Source of the DNA: JBGUVL01 sp045134375
GTDB lineage: Bacteria > Bacillota_I > Bacilli_A > Erysipelotrichales > Erysipelotrichaceae
Length of the DNA: 64,000 bases
NCBI GenBank assembly: GCA_045134375.1
Contig: JBGUVL010000035.1
Location: 1-64,000 of the forward strand
Reading direction: 5' to 3'
In this document: positions 45,255 through 54,058 of the stretch, in pieces
Numbering within the stretch: position 1 is the first letter of the stretch
How the letters are laid out: each line of letters opens with the position of its first letter
The notes under the pieces: model-generated
The model's database searches: none
Seen by the model: the letters and a program-made list of their open reading frames with translations, nothing else
What the model was told of the DNA's origin: nothing
Made by a program: the position numbers and the translations under genes

Positions 45255-46583
45255 ATGAAAAGAAAAATGACGAAACTGTTACTTGTGTTTGCACTTGTGC
45301 TGCCACTTCTGTCCTTAAATGGATGCGCGCCGAAAGAAGATGGCACAAAGTTGCTGAAAGAAGCTGGTAAACAAATGGAAAAAGTGAAATCCATGCGCAT
45401 GAATCTAGGAATGAACATGAAAATGAATTTTGTGTTAGACGATTCTAATTTGGCGATGGCAATGAAGATTGACGGCGTTGTGGATATGACAAATGATCCT
45501 CAAGCAATGCACATGAAAATGGCAATGGAAGTGAATGCTATGGGGCAGAAAGAAACACAAGAAATCGAAGAATATCTAGTGGAAGAAGAAGGTTCCTTTG
45601 TACAGTATATTTCTAATGATGGGGTTTGGAGCAAGAGTGTTCTATATGATTTGTCCGAAACCAATGCAATGTTTTCAATGGATGAAAAAATGATAAACCA
45701 ACTATCGGCACGCTATGTGGGTAGTGAGAAGATCGATGGAAAAGATAATGATAAAGTAGAAGTGTCCATGAATATGAAAACATTGAAAAAAATGCTTGGA
45801 GAGGAATATGCTGATTTGTTTGGTGAAATAGATATTGATAATGATACCAAGTTTACAGCGGATTTCTACATTGACAAAAAAAGCAAACGCTATACTAAGA
45901 TTAGTTTTGACTTTGGAAAGCTATTGGATGAGTTGTTCTCTTCGTTCATGGGCAGTGCTTTACTAGTTAATTCAGAATTAAAAATTGATACCTTTGATTT
46001 TGAAATTACCTTTGAGGATTATGATAAAGTTGAAGCAATTGAAGTCCCATTCTCAATAAAAAATGGAAGTATCGAAGAAAATGATAATATAATGGAAGGA
46101 AATATTACAACACAGACACATGTTTGGGAAGATATGGATATCTTGATGAATGGAGAATTAATTACGGTTGGGGAAACGACATTACAGCAATTGCTTGACT
46201 TAGGATATCAGGTGCAAGGTGAGTATGAGAACCAATTGGGGGGTTATAATAATGCTTTTTTAATGATGGAAAAGGGGGAACAAATTGTCTACATTAGCTT
46301 AGTGAATAATAGTGATAAAAAAAGAAAGATTGAAAAGTGTGTTTTAGATTCTATCTACATTGATCAAGATAGTGGAAATGTTGAGGTCAAAGGCATACGG
46401 GTAGGCAGTACGATAGAGGAAGTAAAAGCTATTTTTGGAGAATCTAATACGATGATGGAGTATGAAGATTCCTTGCATTGGGATTATGAAGTGGAGGAGG
46501 ATACTTGCTATCGCAATTTGTCCATTACATTTATCAATGATGCGGTATCCGAGATATCATTAAATTGTTATTATTACTATTGA
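45255..46583 (+). CDS. DUF6612-like lipoprotein with SmpA-like C-terminal domain
   Basis: 442 residues. The signal peptide ends in LLSLNGCAP with lipobox Cys at about residue 24. Residues about 30-240 resemble the LolA-like lipoprotein fold seen in DUF6612 (Met-rich MRMNLGMNMKMNFVLDD, YIDKKSKRYTKISFDFG). The last 60 residues (VEVKGIRVGSTIEEVKAIFGES...) look like the small SmpA/OmlA-type domain. Its Met count is unusually high. The role is unknown; proteins of this kind sit on the outer face of the membrane and may bind lipids or cell-wall polymers. Confidence 0.68.
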   Translation: MKRKMTKLLLVFALVLPLLSLNGCAPKEDGTKLLKEAGKQMEKVKSMRMNLGMNMKMNFVLDDSNLAMAMKIDGVVDMTNDPQAMHMKMAMEVNAMGQKETQEIEEYLVEEEGSFVQYISNDGVWSKSVLYDLSETNAMFSMDEKMINQLSARYVGSEKIDGKDNDKVEVSMNMKTLKKMLGEEYADLFGEIDIDNDTKFTADFYIDKKSKRYTKISFDFGKLLDELFSSFMGSALLVNSELKIDTFDFEITFEDYDKVEAIEVPFSIKNGSIEENDNIMEGNITTQTHVWEDMDILMNGELITVGETTLQQLLDLGYQVQGEYENQLGGYNNAFLMMEKGEQIVYISLVNNSDKKRKIEKCVLDSIYIDQDSGNVEVKGIRVGSTIEEVKAIFGESNTMMEYEDSLHWDYEVEEDTCYRNLSITFINDAVSEISLNCYYYY

Positions 46584-46585
46584 TC

Positions 46586-46617
46586 AAAGAAAGGGGATTC
46601 ATTTCCCTTTTTCTTTT
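46586..46617 (+). terminator. Rho-independent terminator
   Basis: AAAGAAAGGGGA / TTTCCCTTTTTCTTT hairpin with T run. Confidence 0.75.
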
Positions 46618-46671
46618 GTCGATTACTGATTTTGTAGTATAATAGGAAAACAGAATAAGAAGGTGATTGAT

Positions 46672-48522
46672 TTGGTTGATATTATTGTAGTAGGTGGCGG
46701 ACATGCAGGAATTGAAGCGGCACTAGCTTGTGCCCGAATGGGAAAGAAAACAATACTGTATTCATTGAGTGTGGATAATATTGGGAAAATGCCTTGTAAT
46801 CCTAGTGTTGGTGGTCCAGCAAAAGGAATTGTAGTCAGAGAAATTGATGCGCTCGGAGGAGAAATGGGAAAAGCGGCGGATGCAACGGCGCTACAGTTTA
46901 AAATGCTGAATACCAACAAAGGACCAGGGGTTCAATGTTTACGAGTGCAAAGTGATAAATTGGCTTATAAAAAATATATGCAGAATCAGGTCTGTCATTG
47001 TGAAAATTTAGAAGTCAGAGAAGCCATGGTCGAAACGATATTGGCAGAAAATGGTAAGGTGAAAGGGGTAACGCTTTCGGATGGTAGTAGAGAATACGCA
47101 AAAGCAGTAATCTTAACGACAGGAACTTATATGAGTGGAAAAATTTTAGTTGGACATCAGGCTACTATGAGTGGTCCGGATCAAGAGCCAACCACCAATG
47201 CGTTATCGCAATCCCTGCGTGATTTAGGAATCCATACATTCCGTCTCAAGACAGGAACGCCAGCACGTGTCTATACCAATAGCATTGATTTTTCAAAAAC
47301 AGAATACCAAGGAGGAAGTGAGGAATTTGTTTCCTTTTCCTATGAAACGAATCACATATTGCCGTTGGAACAACAGCAGCCTTGTTATTTAACTTATACC
47401 AGCCCAAAAACCCACGAAATCATTCGTACGCATTTAGCAGATAGTGCGATGTATTCTGGATTAGTGGAAGGAGTAGGTCCTCGTTATTGTCCTTCCATTG
47501 AGGATAAATTGGTTCGATTTGCAGATAAAGAAAGACATCAAATATTTTTAGAACCAGAATCACTTTCTTTGGATACTACTTATATTCAAGGGTTTTCGAC
47601 TAGCATGCCACACGATGTACAAGAGGCAATGATTCACTCCTTGCCAGGATTAGAAAATGCGAAAATTAAAATATACGCCTATGCCATTGAGTATGATGCG
47701 ATCGATCCATTGCAGATGAAAAAGAATTTTGAAAGTAAGGTAGTAGAGAATCTGTTCACTGCTGGACAAATCAATGGTACCAGTGGCTATGAAGAAGCGG
47801 CAGGACAAGGCTTGTTGGCGGGGATCAATGCGGTTTTAAAACTAGAAGGAAAAGAACCTTTGATCTTGGGGAGAGAAGAGGCTTATCTAGGGGTATTGGT
47901 CGATGATTTATGTACCAAAGGAACCAAAGAGCCATATCGACTATTGACCTCACGTGCCGAATATCGCTTGCTGCTTCGTCATGATAACGCCGATGAACGA
48001 TTAAGCAAGTACGGCAATGAAGTGGGTTTGTTGAAGGAAGATCGTTACCAAAAATTCCTACAGAAAAAAGAAATGATTCAAGTGGCTACCGCGCAGCTGC
48101 AAGAACTTCGCTTTACGATGAAAAGTGATGTTAATGAATATTTGCATACGCTTGGTTATGCTACATTAAATGAAGGAATCAGTGCTTATGACTTACTTCG
48201 TAGACCAAAAGTTACATTAAAAGGATTAACCCCTTATATACCGATGGAATTGCCAAGAGAGGTAGCACAACATGTCGAAATCTCAGCCAAATATGAAGGC
48301 TATATTCGAAAGGCAAAAAAAGAAGCGGAAAAGTTAGCCAACATGGAAGCTTTAAAATTACCAGAAGATTTAAATTATGATCAAATTGAAAATTTGTCGC
48401 TGGAAGGACATCAGAAATTATCAACGATTCGTCCGTTGACGCTTGGACAAGCGAGTCGTATCAGTGGGGTCAATCCAGCCGATATTGCAGTATTAGCAAT
48501 GTATTTAAAACATCGGAAATAA
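46672..48522 (+). CDS. mnmG: tRNA uridine-5-carboxymethylaminomethyl modification enzyme
   Basis: 616 residues from TTG 46672. The GTG at 46663 lies inside the AAGGTG ribosome site, so TTG is preferred. The FAD-binding motif is IIVVGGGHAGIEAALACARMG, and GidA signatures are present: GKMPCNPSVGGPAKG, LKTGTPARV, GQINGTSGYEEAAGQGLLAGINA and TSRAEYRLLLRHDNADERL. With MnmE it modifies U34 of several tRNAs; MnmE is not in the window. The C-terminal helical domain is complete. Confidence 0.95.
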   Translation: MVDIIVVGGGHAGIEAALACARMGKKTILYSLSVDNIGKMPCNPSVGGPAKGIVVREIDALGGEMGKAADATALQFKMLNTNKGPGVQCLRVQSDKLAYKKYMQNQVCHCENLEVREAMVETILAENGKVKGVTLSDGSREYAKAVILTTGTYMSGKILVGHQATMSGPDQEPTTNALSQSLRDLGIHTFRLKTGTPARVYTNSIDFSKTEYQGGSEEFVSFSYETNHILPLEQQQPCYLTYTSPKTHEIIRTHLADSAMYSGLVEGVGPRYCPSIEDKLVRFADKERHQIFLEPESLSLDTTYIQGFSTSMPHDVQEAMIHSLPGLENAKIKIYAYAIEYDAIDPLQMKKNFESKVVENLFTAGQINGTSGYEEAAGQGLLAGINAVLKLEGKEPLILGREEAYLGVLVDDLCTKGTKEPYRLLTSRAEYRLLLRHDNADERLSKYGNEVGLLKEDRYQKFLQKKEMIQVATAQLQELRFTMKSDVNEYLHTLGYATLNEGISAYDLLRRPKVTLKGLTPYIPMELPREVAQHVEISAKYEGYIRKAKKEAEKLANMEALKLPEDLNYDQIENLSLEGHQKLSTIRPLTLGQASRISGVNPADIAVLAMYLKHRK

Positions 48523-48554
48523 AAAAAGATTGAGCGATAGCCCAATCTTTTTTT
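48522..48554 (+). terminator. Terminator after mnmG
   Basis: AAAAAGATTG / CAATCTTTTTTT stem; strong T run. Confidence 0.88.
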
Positions 48555-48668
48555 GGGGAAAGAGGTGTAGGACTCTTTCCTTTGTATGTCTAGTTTTCTG
48601 TTTCTAAAAAGGATAAACAAAACAGGCATAAGTTAGGATTGTATGTTAAAGGAGTTCATGCCTAGACA

Positions 48669-48756
48669 AGTTAGAATTGACTAACTATAACTATATTCTA
48701 CTGGAAAATAGTAAAATGTCAATACGATATCCGAAAAAAGTTAGATAGTTTTAACT
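48669..48756. promoter_or_regulatory. DtxR-type operator boxes before the FeoB-associated gene
   Basis: AGTTAGAATTGACTAACT (48669-48686) keeps both arms (AGTTAG, CTAACT) of the feo palindrome; AGTTAGATAGTTTTAACT (48739-48756) keeps the left arm and a weaker right arm. The start positions are 70 bases apart, twice the spacing of the two boxes at feoA. A further partial copy lies near 48630. They lie 70-150 bases before the FeoB-associated gene. Confidence 0.65.
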
Positions 48757-48826
48757 GATAAAGATAGAAAAGACTAGAATAAAAGATAGAAGCATATTAT
48801 ACTGAATAGGAAAAGAAGGAAATAAG

Positions 48827-48997
48827 ATGAAATGGATTGATATTGGAATTCTACTATTGTGTGTAGGATATTCTCTTGTTGTTATCATTCGTACAAAGCA
48901 ACGAAAAAAGAAAAAGCAATGCCATTGCGGATGCGATGCATGTCATGGGTGTATGGTTACAACAAAGTTTTGGCAGAAAAATAAAAATCATGAGTGA
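48827..48997 (+). CDS. FeoB-associated Cys-rich membrane protein
   Basis: 56 residues: one N-terminal membrane helix (about residues 4-21), a basic stretch (RTKQRKKKKQ), then a Cys-rich tail CHCGCDACHGCMV. This is the layout of the FeoB-associated Cys-rich family, usually found beside feoB in Bacillota. Here it lies 27 kb from feoB but has the same palindromic operator. AGAAGGAAATAAG forms the ribosome site. It is too short for usual ORF lists. Function: probably part of the ferrous iron uptake complex at the membrane. Confidence 0.82.
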   Translation: MKWIDIGILLLCVGYSLVVIIRTKQRKKKKQCHCGCDACHGCMVTTKFWQKNKNHE

Positions 48998-49021
48998 TTG
49001 TTATTGCTCATGATTTTTATT
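48981..49021. terminator. Bidirectional terminator
   Basis: AAAAATCATGAG / CTCATGATTTTT hairpin overlapping the ends of the FeoB-associated gene and the opposing DtxR-family gene. Confidence 0.85.
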
Positions 49022-49376
49022 TTGTATAATTTGTTATTTTCTGAAACGTTTCTTCACTGATAATATGTTCAATTTTACAAGCATCCTTTTCCGCATTTTC
49101 CTCAGATACTTGTAATACATTCTTTAAAAAAGCGCGAATCGTCTTATGGCGGTGGAAAATTTCTTCTGCCATGTCTCTTCCTGCTGGGGTCAAACGAATG
49201 TCACCATAGGCTTCCTGCTCAATCAACCCTTTTTCTTTTAACACGTTCATTGCTTTATTTACGCTAGGTTTGGAAACCTTCAACATTTTAGCAACATCAA
49301 TCGAACGAACTTTTCCGCTTTCGGAAAGAATCACAACCGTCTCTAAATAATCTTCTAATGATTCTCCAAGCAGCAT
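49017..49376 (-). CDS. DtxR/MntR-family metal-dependent regulator
   Basis: 119 residues: an N-terminal winged helix (EDYLETVVILSESGKVRSIDVAKMLKVSKPSVNKAMNVLKEKGLI) followed by the helical dimerisation part with HRHKTIRAFLKNVL and CKIEHIISEETF. The helix holds ligand-type residues (His, Glu, Cys) at about 75-110. It is shorter than MntR (about 140) or DtxR (about 220) and has no SH3-like domain. It probably represses the AGTTAG/CTAACT boxes; the metal (Fe or Mn) is unknown. Confidence 0.87.
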   Translation of the reverse strand: MLLGESLEDYLETVVILSESGKVRSIDVAKMLKVSKPSVNKAMNVLKEKGLIEQEAYGDIRLTPAGRDMAEEIFHRHKTIRAFLKNVLQVSEENAEKDACKIEHIISEETFQKITNYTK

Positions 49377-49420
49377 AACCTCACCTCATTTTTTTTATTA
49401 TAACATTATCCATTGCTACA

Positions 49421-49771
49421 TTACAAAAGATTTTTATAATCGTCTTCTTTGAATCCTAGCAAAATGAGATCATCATTTACTAAAAGGGGACGTTTGATCA
49501 ACATTCCTTCGCTACTTAATAAAGATAATTGTTCCTCTTCACTCATCGTAGGAAGTTTTTCTTTTAAATGATTTTCCTTGTAGAGTTTTCCACTTGTATT
49601 GAAAAATTTCTTTAATGGTAGTCCACTTTTTTGATAAATGGCTTTTAATGCGTTTTTGTCTGGATGTTCCTTTACAATATCTTTCTCTAGAAACTCAATA
49701 TTATGTGTAGTAAGCCATTTGATTGCCTTTTTACAGGTAGAACAGTTTTTGTAACAGTAAATTGTTAACAT
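49421..49771 (-). CDS. Spx/MgsR/ArsC-family protein
   Basis: 116 residues from the ATG at 49771, with GAGGTGA upstream; the GTG nine bases earlier falls within that site. CYKNCSTCKKA (redox CxxC, residues 6-16), FLEKDIVKEHP, LPLKKFFNTSG and MLIKRPLLV are typical of the Spx/YffB/arsenate-reductase family. Spx members act as thiol stress regulators via RNA polymerase; whether this one does, or is a reductase-like protein, cannot be told from sequence. Conserved Arg in IKRPLL fits either. Confidence 0.83.
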   Translation of the reverse strand: MLTIYCYKNCSTCKKAIKWLTTHNIEFLEKDIVKEHPDKNALKAIYQKSGLPLKKFFNTSGKLYKENHLKEKLPTMSEEEQLSLLSSEGMLIKRPLLVNDDLILLGFKEDDYKNLL

Positions 49772-49816
49772 TGAAATCACCTCGCTTCTAGTTTATCTTA
49801 TTTCTTTAAAAAAGAA

Positions 49817-49846
49817 AATTCGTATGACCACTTGTGGTATCGAATT
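49817..49846. promoter_or_regulatory. Near-perfect 30-base inverted repeat
   Basis: Arms AATTCG-x-AT-x-ACCAC and GTGGTATCGAATT meet around a TT centre, between the Spx-family gene and the small gene at 49899. It lies close to a TATACT box at 49851. It may be an operator for either gene; no regulator is known. Confidence 0.45.
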
Positions 49847-49898
49847 GTGATATACTATTATTATTAGTGATATAAATATAACTTGGAGAGATAGAGAA

Positions 49899-50069
49899 AT
49901 GGGTAGGTACAAAGAAATTATTCAAATGCTTGGGTTTGAAGACGACCGTTATATTTTGGAAAAAAAGGGAATTCAAGAATGGATCAAACAGTGTGGAGAA
50001 GATAACGTATATGAGGAATGTAGAAAAATAGTTGCCAATAATAGAAAGAAATTGAAAAAAGTGAAATGA
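49899..50069 (+). CDS. Small unknown protein, 56 residues
   Basis: MGRYKEIIQMLGFEDDRYIL..., a short charged protein with a basic end (RKKLKKVK). GGAGAG lies nine bases before the ATG and a promoter-like TATACT/TATAAA region lies upstream. No family recognised; it may be a DNA- or RNA-binding or toxin-type small protein, but nothing specific supports that. A longer frame on the opposite strand (49806-50108) has no start signal and is rejected. Confidence 0.5.
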   Translation: MGRYKEIIQMLGFEDDRYILEKKGIQEWIKQCGEDNVYEECRKIVANNRKKLKKVK

Positions 50070-50137
50070 TATTACGGTATGACAATATTGTTGTATAATA
50101 GATATCATGAAGGAGAAAAGCAGAGGCTTTTAGTGAA

Positions 50138-50344
50138 ATGATGCGAAAAAAGATTAATTTGTCATCCTTTAGCGGAGGAATTCTAGCAGGGGGGATTGTG
50201 ATTACGATAGGAAATATCCCTGTGGTATTAGAAACAGGATATTATGTCGGTTTAATAGCGGGCATTATGATTGGTTTTCTAGGGGTTGTTATGGTTATCT
50301 TTACAAATCGAAAGAATCAAGATAAAAACAGAAGGAAATCCTAA
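50138..50344 (+). CDS. Small two-helix membrane protein
   Basis: 68 residues; a basic N-terminus, then two hydrophobic segments (about 13-30 and 34-54) with a Gly-rich GGILAGG and a charged tail (NRKNQDKNRRKS). It resembles many small Gram-positive membrane proteins of unknown role. The start may be ATG 50138 or the ATG three bases on; the ribosome site is weak. A strong two-way terminator follows. Confidence 0.5.
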   Translation: MMRKKINLSSFSGGILAGGIVITIGNIPVVLETGYYVGLIAGIMIGFLGVVMVIFTNRKNQDKNRRKS

Positions 50345-50368
50345 TTTGGATTTCCTTCTGCTTTTATT
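50325..50368. terminator. Bidirectional terminator
   Basis: CAGAAGGAAATCC / GGATTTCCTTCTG hairpin with flanking A and T runs, shared by the small membrane-protein gene and the amidohydrolase operon. Confidence 0.85.
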
Positions 50369-51524
50369 TTGATTCTAATTGATAGGCGATTTCTCCGTCA
50401 ATAATGGTATATAAGACTTTTGCATCGGTATCTAGTGCTGGGGTTTTATCAAAAATAACAAGATCTGCATCTTTGCCGATTTTGATACTTCCTATGCGAT
50501 CGTCACATCGAGCAATTTTTGCTGCATTGATCGTTATCATTTTTAATGCTGTTTCGACATCCAATCCATGACGTACCGCTTCCCCTGCTTCGGTAACAAT
50601 CATATATGGGTGGAACACAGGGCCATCTGTCATTATGGCACAGGTGACACCTTTGTCGTTCAATAATTTTAAACATTCGGGATCAACTTTACAGCCTTCT
50701 CCTCCAAAGAGTGGACCGGAAAGTGGTCCCCAAATAACTTGTGCTCCACTTTCTGCGATTTCATCAATAAAATCAGAAGAGCCAAAGGCATGGTCAAGAG
50801 TAAGATCAAATCCATACTCTTTCTTCCATCGCAATAAAGAAAGCATATCATGCTGATAAGAGTGAACTTTAAGTGGAATTTTTCTTTCTAATACCAAAAG
50901 ACCATGTTCCATAGCCGCATCATAAGGAGGCATCTTTTCAGGATCGTCTGCCGCTGCTGCCTTTTTCTTCTGATATTCTTTTACGGATTCAAAGAAATCA
51001 ATAAAGATTTGTGCAACACCAATTCTTGACATAGGGAGCTGTTCTCTTGGTCCATAGACTCCTTTCGGATTAACGCCCATAGCTGCTTTTAAAGCACAAG
51101 GATGTTTGATGATGCGTTCATCATAACTTTTTCCATAAGATTTCATTGCGAGTACCAACCCACAAATTGCATTCCCGCTTCCAGGAGCAATGATGCTTGT
51201 GGTTATGCCATCTCGCAGACATTCCTGGAAGGATGGTGAGTCCTTATCGATACCATAGTAAATATCAAGCTGTGCTGTATTTGGAGAGGTCATTTCATTG
51301 CAATCCTGTGCCCCGGTATCGATGTGGAAAGTACCGATGTGAGAATGGGCATCAACAATACCAGGAATTACGATCTTACCGCAAGCATCAATGATTTGGG
51401 CATCATCGCAGCTTAAATTAGAGCCGATTTCTTGAATTTTTCCATCCTTAATTAAAATATCGCAAGAAGGAAGGATTCCTTCTTTTTCCATGGTATAAAC
51501 CGTTGCGTTTTTTATATGAAGCAT
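50364..51524 (-). CDS. Amidohydrolase, metal ligands intact
   Basis: 386 residues, last gene of a four-gene - strand unit. The metal-dependent amidohydrolase fold (imidazolonepropionase/COG1228-like) shows GIVDAHSHIG (His60, His62), KVHSYQHD, LDHAFG and IMTDGP (Asp), so all expected ligands are present. Substrates in this family are C-N bonds in rings or short peptides such as isoaspartyl dipeptides. The context of peptide transport and M14 peptidases suggests that it acts on peptide-derived compounds. It overlaps its upstream partner gene by 13 bases. Confidence 0.85.
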   Translation of the reverse strand: MLHIKNATVYTMEKEGILPSCDILIKDGKIQEIGSNLSCDDAQIIDACGKIVIPGIVDAHSHIGTFHIDTGAQDCNEMTSPNTAQLDIYYGIDKDSPSFQECLRDGITTSIIAPGSGNAICGLVLAMKSYGKSYDERIIKHPCALKAAMGVNPKGVYGPREQLPMSRIGVAQIFIDFFESVKEYQKKKAAAADDPEKMPPYDAAMEHGLLVLERKIPLKVHSYQHDMLSLLRWKKEYGFDLTLDHAFGSSDFIDEIAESGAQVIWGPLSGPLFGGEGCKVDPECLKLLNDKGVTCAIMTDGPVFHPYMIVTEAGEAVRHGLDVETALKMITINAAKIARCDDRIGSIKIGKDADLVIFDKTPALDTDAKVLYTIIDGEIAYQLESK

Positions 51525-52666
51525 TTCATTTCATCTCCTTTGCGATAAATTACTTTTCCATTGCTCAGTGTTAACTGCAAAACAGCAGCGTAGGTCTTGA
51601 TTGGATGATCACTGTAAATGGTAAGGTCAGCTCTTTTTCCTGCTTCAATGGTTCCTAATTTATCATCAACACCTAAAACTTTTGCGGTGTTGCTAGTCAT
51701 CATCTTGATGACCGCTTCTTCATCATGACATACTTTGTACATGCTGATACCATTCCATAGAACATCTTCACGGGAAATCATTGCACCAGAGCAATTGGAA
51801 GCAAGAGCAACTATCACTCCTTTTTTATGCAAGTCATAAAGGAAGGAACGATCCAATTCATCAGCGTAAGGATCAAATCCACTGTCGTCATTATTAACGA
51901 TAATCGAAATGTTACGATCGAGGATTTCTTGTTCGCTATCTTTGATTCCATAACCACTGCAGAGAACTAAATCAACATCATAATCTTTTAATGCATGCAG
52001 TACTCCATTGACTTCCATTGATGTTTGTGCACAAACAAACAATGGCATTTTTTTATCTAGCATCTCTTTGATTGCTGCTTTCTTTGGGTTTCTTCCTTCT
52101 TTTTCTACATCGTATTCGCTTGCCTCTTTTAAATTCTGTTCCAACAAGGAGAAAATACCCATGTGAGTGCTTGGTATGATATTTTTTGCGCCATAATATT
52201 TTATTACAGAATCAGAAACACAGGCTTTTAATCCTGCTTTCTCCTTGATGCACATGGCAAATGGATTGATTCCATCGACATCAAATACCCCCATCATTCC
52301 ACCAAAAAGATTCGTGCTGCTTGGTGCTACACCAACGGAAGTAATGCCAAAAGCTCCTAATTGTTGGCGGGTAATTCCACGTCCATTGAATGCATATACA
52401 ACATTCATTTCAGGGGTAATTACATTGGTGTGTTCATCGTTATCTTCTGCATTTCCACGAATTTCTCTACCAGGACCAAGGATTCCCCAGTTACTCATTG
52501 GATCAATAAATCCAGGGAAGACGTGTTGTCCGCTTGCATCGTAAGTTTCTCCATCAAAATCAATGGTAGGAGCAACTTTTGAAATCGTATTACCATCAAT
52601 TAGAATGTCGCCTTGGAACACATGTTCAAGACCATCATGAATCGTTGCGTTTTTAATACAAAACAT
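51512..52666 (-). CDS. Amidohydrolase-like protein with lost metal ligands
   Basis: 384 residues, clearly related to its neighbour (same N-terminal CIKNAT and C-terminal GTIEAGKRADLTIYSDHP design) but with the active site gone: the HxH position is FIDPMSN (Met57, Asn59), the later His regions read FVCAQTS and LVLCSGYG, and the Asp region is LASNCSG. It is probably a structural or regulatory partner in a complex rather than an enzyme. The gene ends within the start of the intact amidohydrolase gene, so the two are made together. Confidence 0.8.
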   Translation of the reverse strand: MFCIKNATIHDGLEHVFQGDILIDGNTISKVAPTIDFDGETYDASGQHVFPGFIDPMSNWGILGPGREIRGNAEDNDEHTNVITPEMNVVYAFNGRGITRQQLGAFGITSVGVAPSSTNLFGGMMGVFDVDGINPFAMCIKEKAGLKACVSDSVIKYYGAKNIIPSTHMGIFSLLEQNLKEASEYDVEKEGRNPKKAAIKEMLDKKMPLFVCAQTSMEVNGVLHALKDYDVDLVLCSGYGIKDSEQEILDRNISIIVNNDDSGFDPYADELDRSFLYDLHKKGVIVALASNCSGAMISREDVLWNGISMYKVCHDEEAVIKMMTSNTAKVLGVDDKLGTIEAGKRADLTIYSDHPIKTYAAVLQLTLSNGKVIYRKGDEMKCFI

Positions 52667-52687
52667 AGTTTATTTCTTCCTTTCTAT

Positions 52688-54058
52688 CTATTTCATTCCT
52701 AATGCTAACAGAGCGCTTTCCATTTGTACGGAAACTAATTTACGAATTGGAATCGGTTGACATGGCACGGCTTCTTCAATCTTAGCACATTCGGTTTTTA
52801 GATAGGATTGAGCATCCGCGATAATGTTCTGCATCTTCGTGATGACAGAATCCTCTTGTGTCATTTCGATGGTTTCTTTTGCTGCAGTGATGACCATTCC
52901 AAAAGCAAGTAGCATATACCACGGAGTTCCATATAGGGAATCGAATCGACTCGCTGCCGTACATGGAATGTCGTATTGTTCCGGATGTGCTTCCATCAAT
53001 GCTAATTCCGCATTTTTATAATCCCCTTTATCTTCGATTCGATCTTGTAAAGCAACCATGCAAGAGGAAGTAAGATCAGCGTATTCCATTAGTGGTGTAA
53101 CCAGCTTTTTCAATTCCTCATTGATTCGCTCACGAATTTCATATCCTTTTAGGACCGCTTCTTTTCGAGTCATGGTAGGGTCGATTGTTAAATCGTTGCT
53201 AGCAGGACAGAAGAAATATGGCATTTCACAAATCAATACAAAAGCATTCTTGTTAACGGTGTCTAGATAGTCCGCCGAACAACCGCCACCTTTCATTATT
53301 TCAGCAGGGTCTTTATCTAAGTTATCGGCGTAGTAATCATAGGAAGCCGCCGATTGTGGTAATTCATAAATAGCATCTTTGAAGGTTTGACAGAATGGAA
53401 CTTCTGGTTCTCCAAGATTCAATGGAAGATTGACCCGCTCAGCCGCAGTAGCTAAATGTTCTACTATCGATGGTTGGTTTTTGTTAACGTACCAATAAAC
53501 CCCACCGAAACTGGAATTATGAAGCGAATACATGAAGTCTGGGTGAACTTCATCAATCACTTTCATAATGGCTTTGGTTTCTGGCAATGCTTGATCAAAA
53601 TGATAAGTCTTATAGTGGAAAGGGAAGGTCCATTCCACCTGTTGATTAGAAGCAGGTCGGAAGAAGTTAGAAGCATAGTTCTCATAAGTAAAAGGGCCCT
53701 TTAACCAACCATTATTTAAATTCAAACCATCTGGATCGACGCATTTAATAATGTGAAAAGTAGTATCTAATTCCGCTAATAATGCCTCGTTTTCACATAA
53801 AATAGTACAAAGGTGTTCCAGCATCATTGCGCCAATTGGTTCGTTTGGATGTGGGCAACCAAAAATTAATGCTTTTCTTTTCCCACGGCCAATCTTAATG
53901 CGATAGATTGGGTGTTTTTTTCGACTTTCCCCTACTTGATCGACTTGGATACGATCGGGATAGCGTTGCTGTAAAGCAAACGTGTTTTGGTCCATTTCAT
54001 CAACGGTTAAGAAACTGTCAATTTCTGGAATTTGTTTTAATACATCTTCAATTTTCAT
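52688..54058 (-). CDS. M14-family zinc metallopeptidase (paralogue B)
   Basis: 456 residues, no signal peptide, so cytoplasmic. Zinc ligands His70 and Glu73 in GCPHPNEPIGAMMLE, His180 in YSLHNSSFGG, catalytic Glu278 in LICEMPYF; the substrate-binding region GPFTYENYASNFFRP is shared with its paralogues. M14 enzymes remove C-terminal residues or act as murein-peptide amidases (MpaA group). It overlaps paralogue A by 11 bases. The downstream amidohydrolase pair starts 22 bases on. Confidence 0.88.
   Translation of the reverse strand: MKIEDVLKQIPEIDSFLTVDEMDQNTFALQQRYPDRIQVDQVGESRKKHPIYRIKIGRGKRKALIFGCPHPNEPIGAMMLEHLCTILCENEALLAELDTTFHIIKCVDPDGLNLNNGWLKGPFTYENYASNFFRPASNQQVEWTFPFHYKTYHFDQALPETKAIMKVIDEVHPDFMYSLHNSSFGGVYWYVNKNQPSIVEHLATAAERVNLPLNLGEPEVPFCQTFKDAIYELPQSAASYDYYADNLDKDPAEIMKGGGCSADYLDTVNKNAFVLICEMPYFFCPASNDLTIDPTMTRKEAVLKGYEIRERINEELKKLVTPLMEYADLTSSCMVALQDRIEDKGDYKNAELALMEAHPEQYDIPCTAASRFDSLYGTPWYMLLAFGMVITAAKETIEMTQEDSVITKMQNIIADAQSYLKTECAKIEEAVPCQPIPIRKLVSVQMESALLALGMK

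Noticed and set aside
49806..50108. 100-residue frame on the - strand
   Set aside because: No ribosome site, composition like antisense of the small + strand gene at 49899, and rich in Phe, Ser and Thr as shadow frames are.
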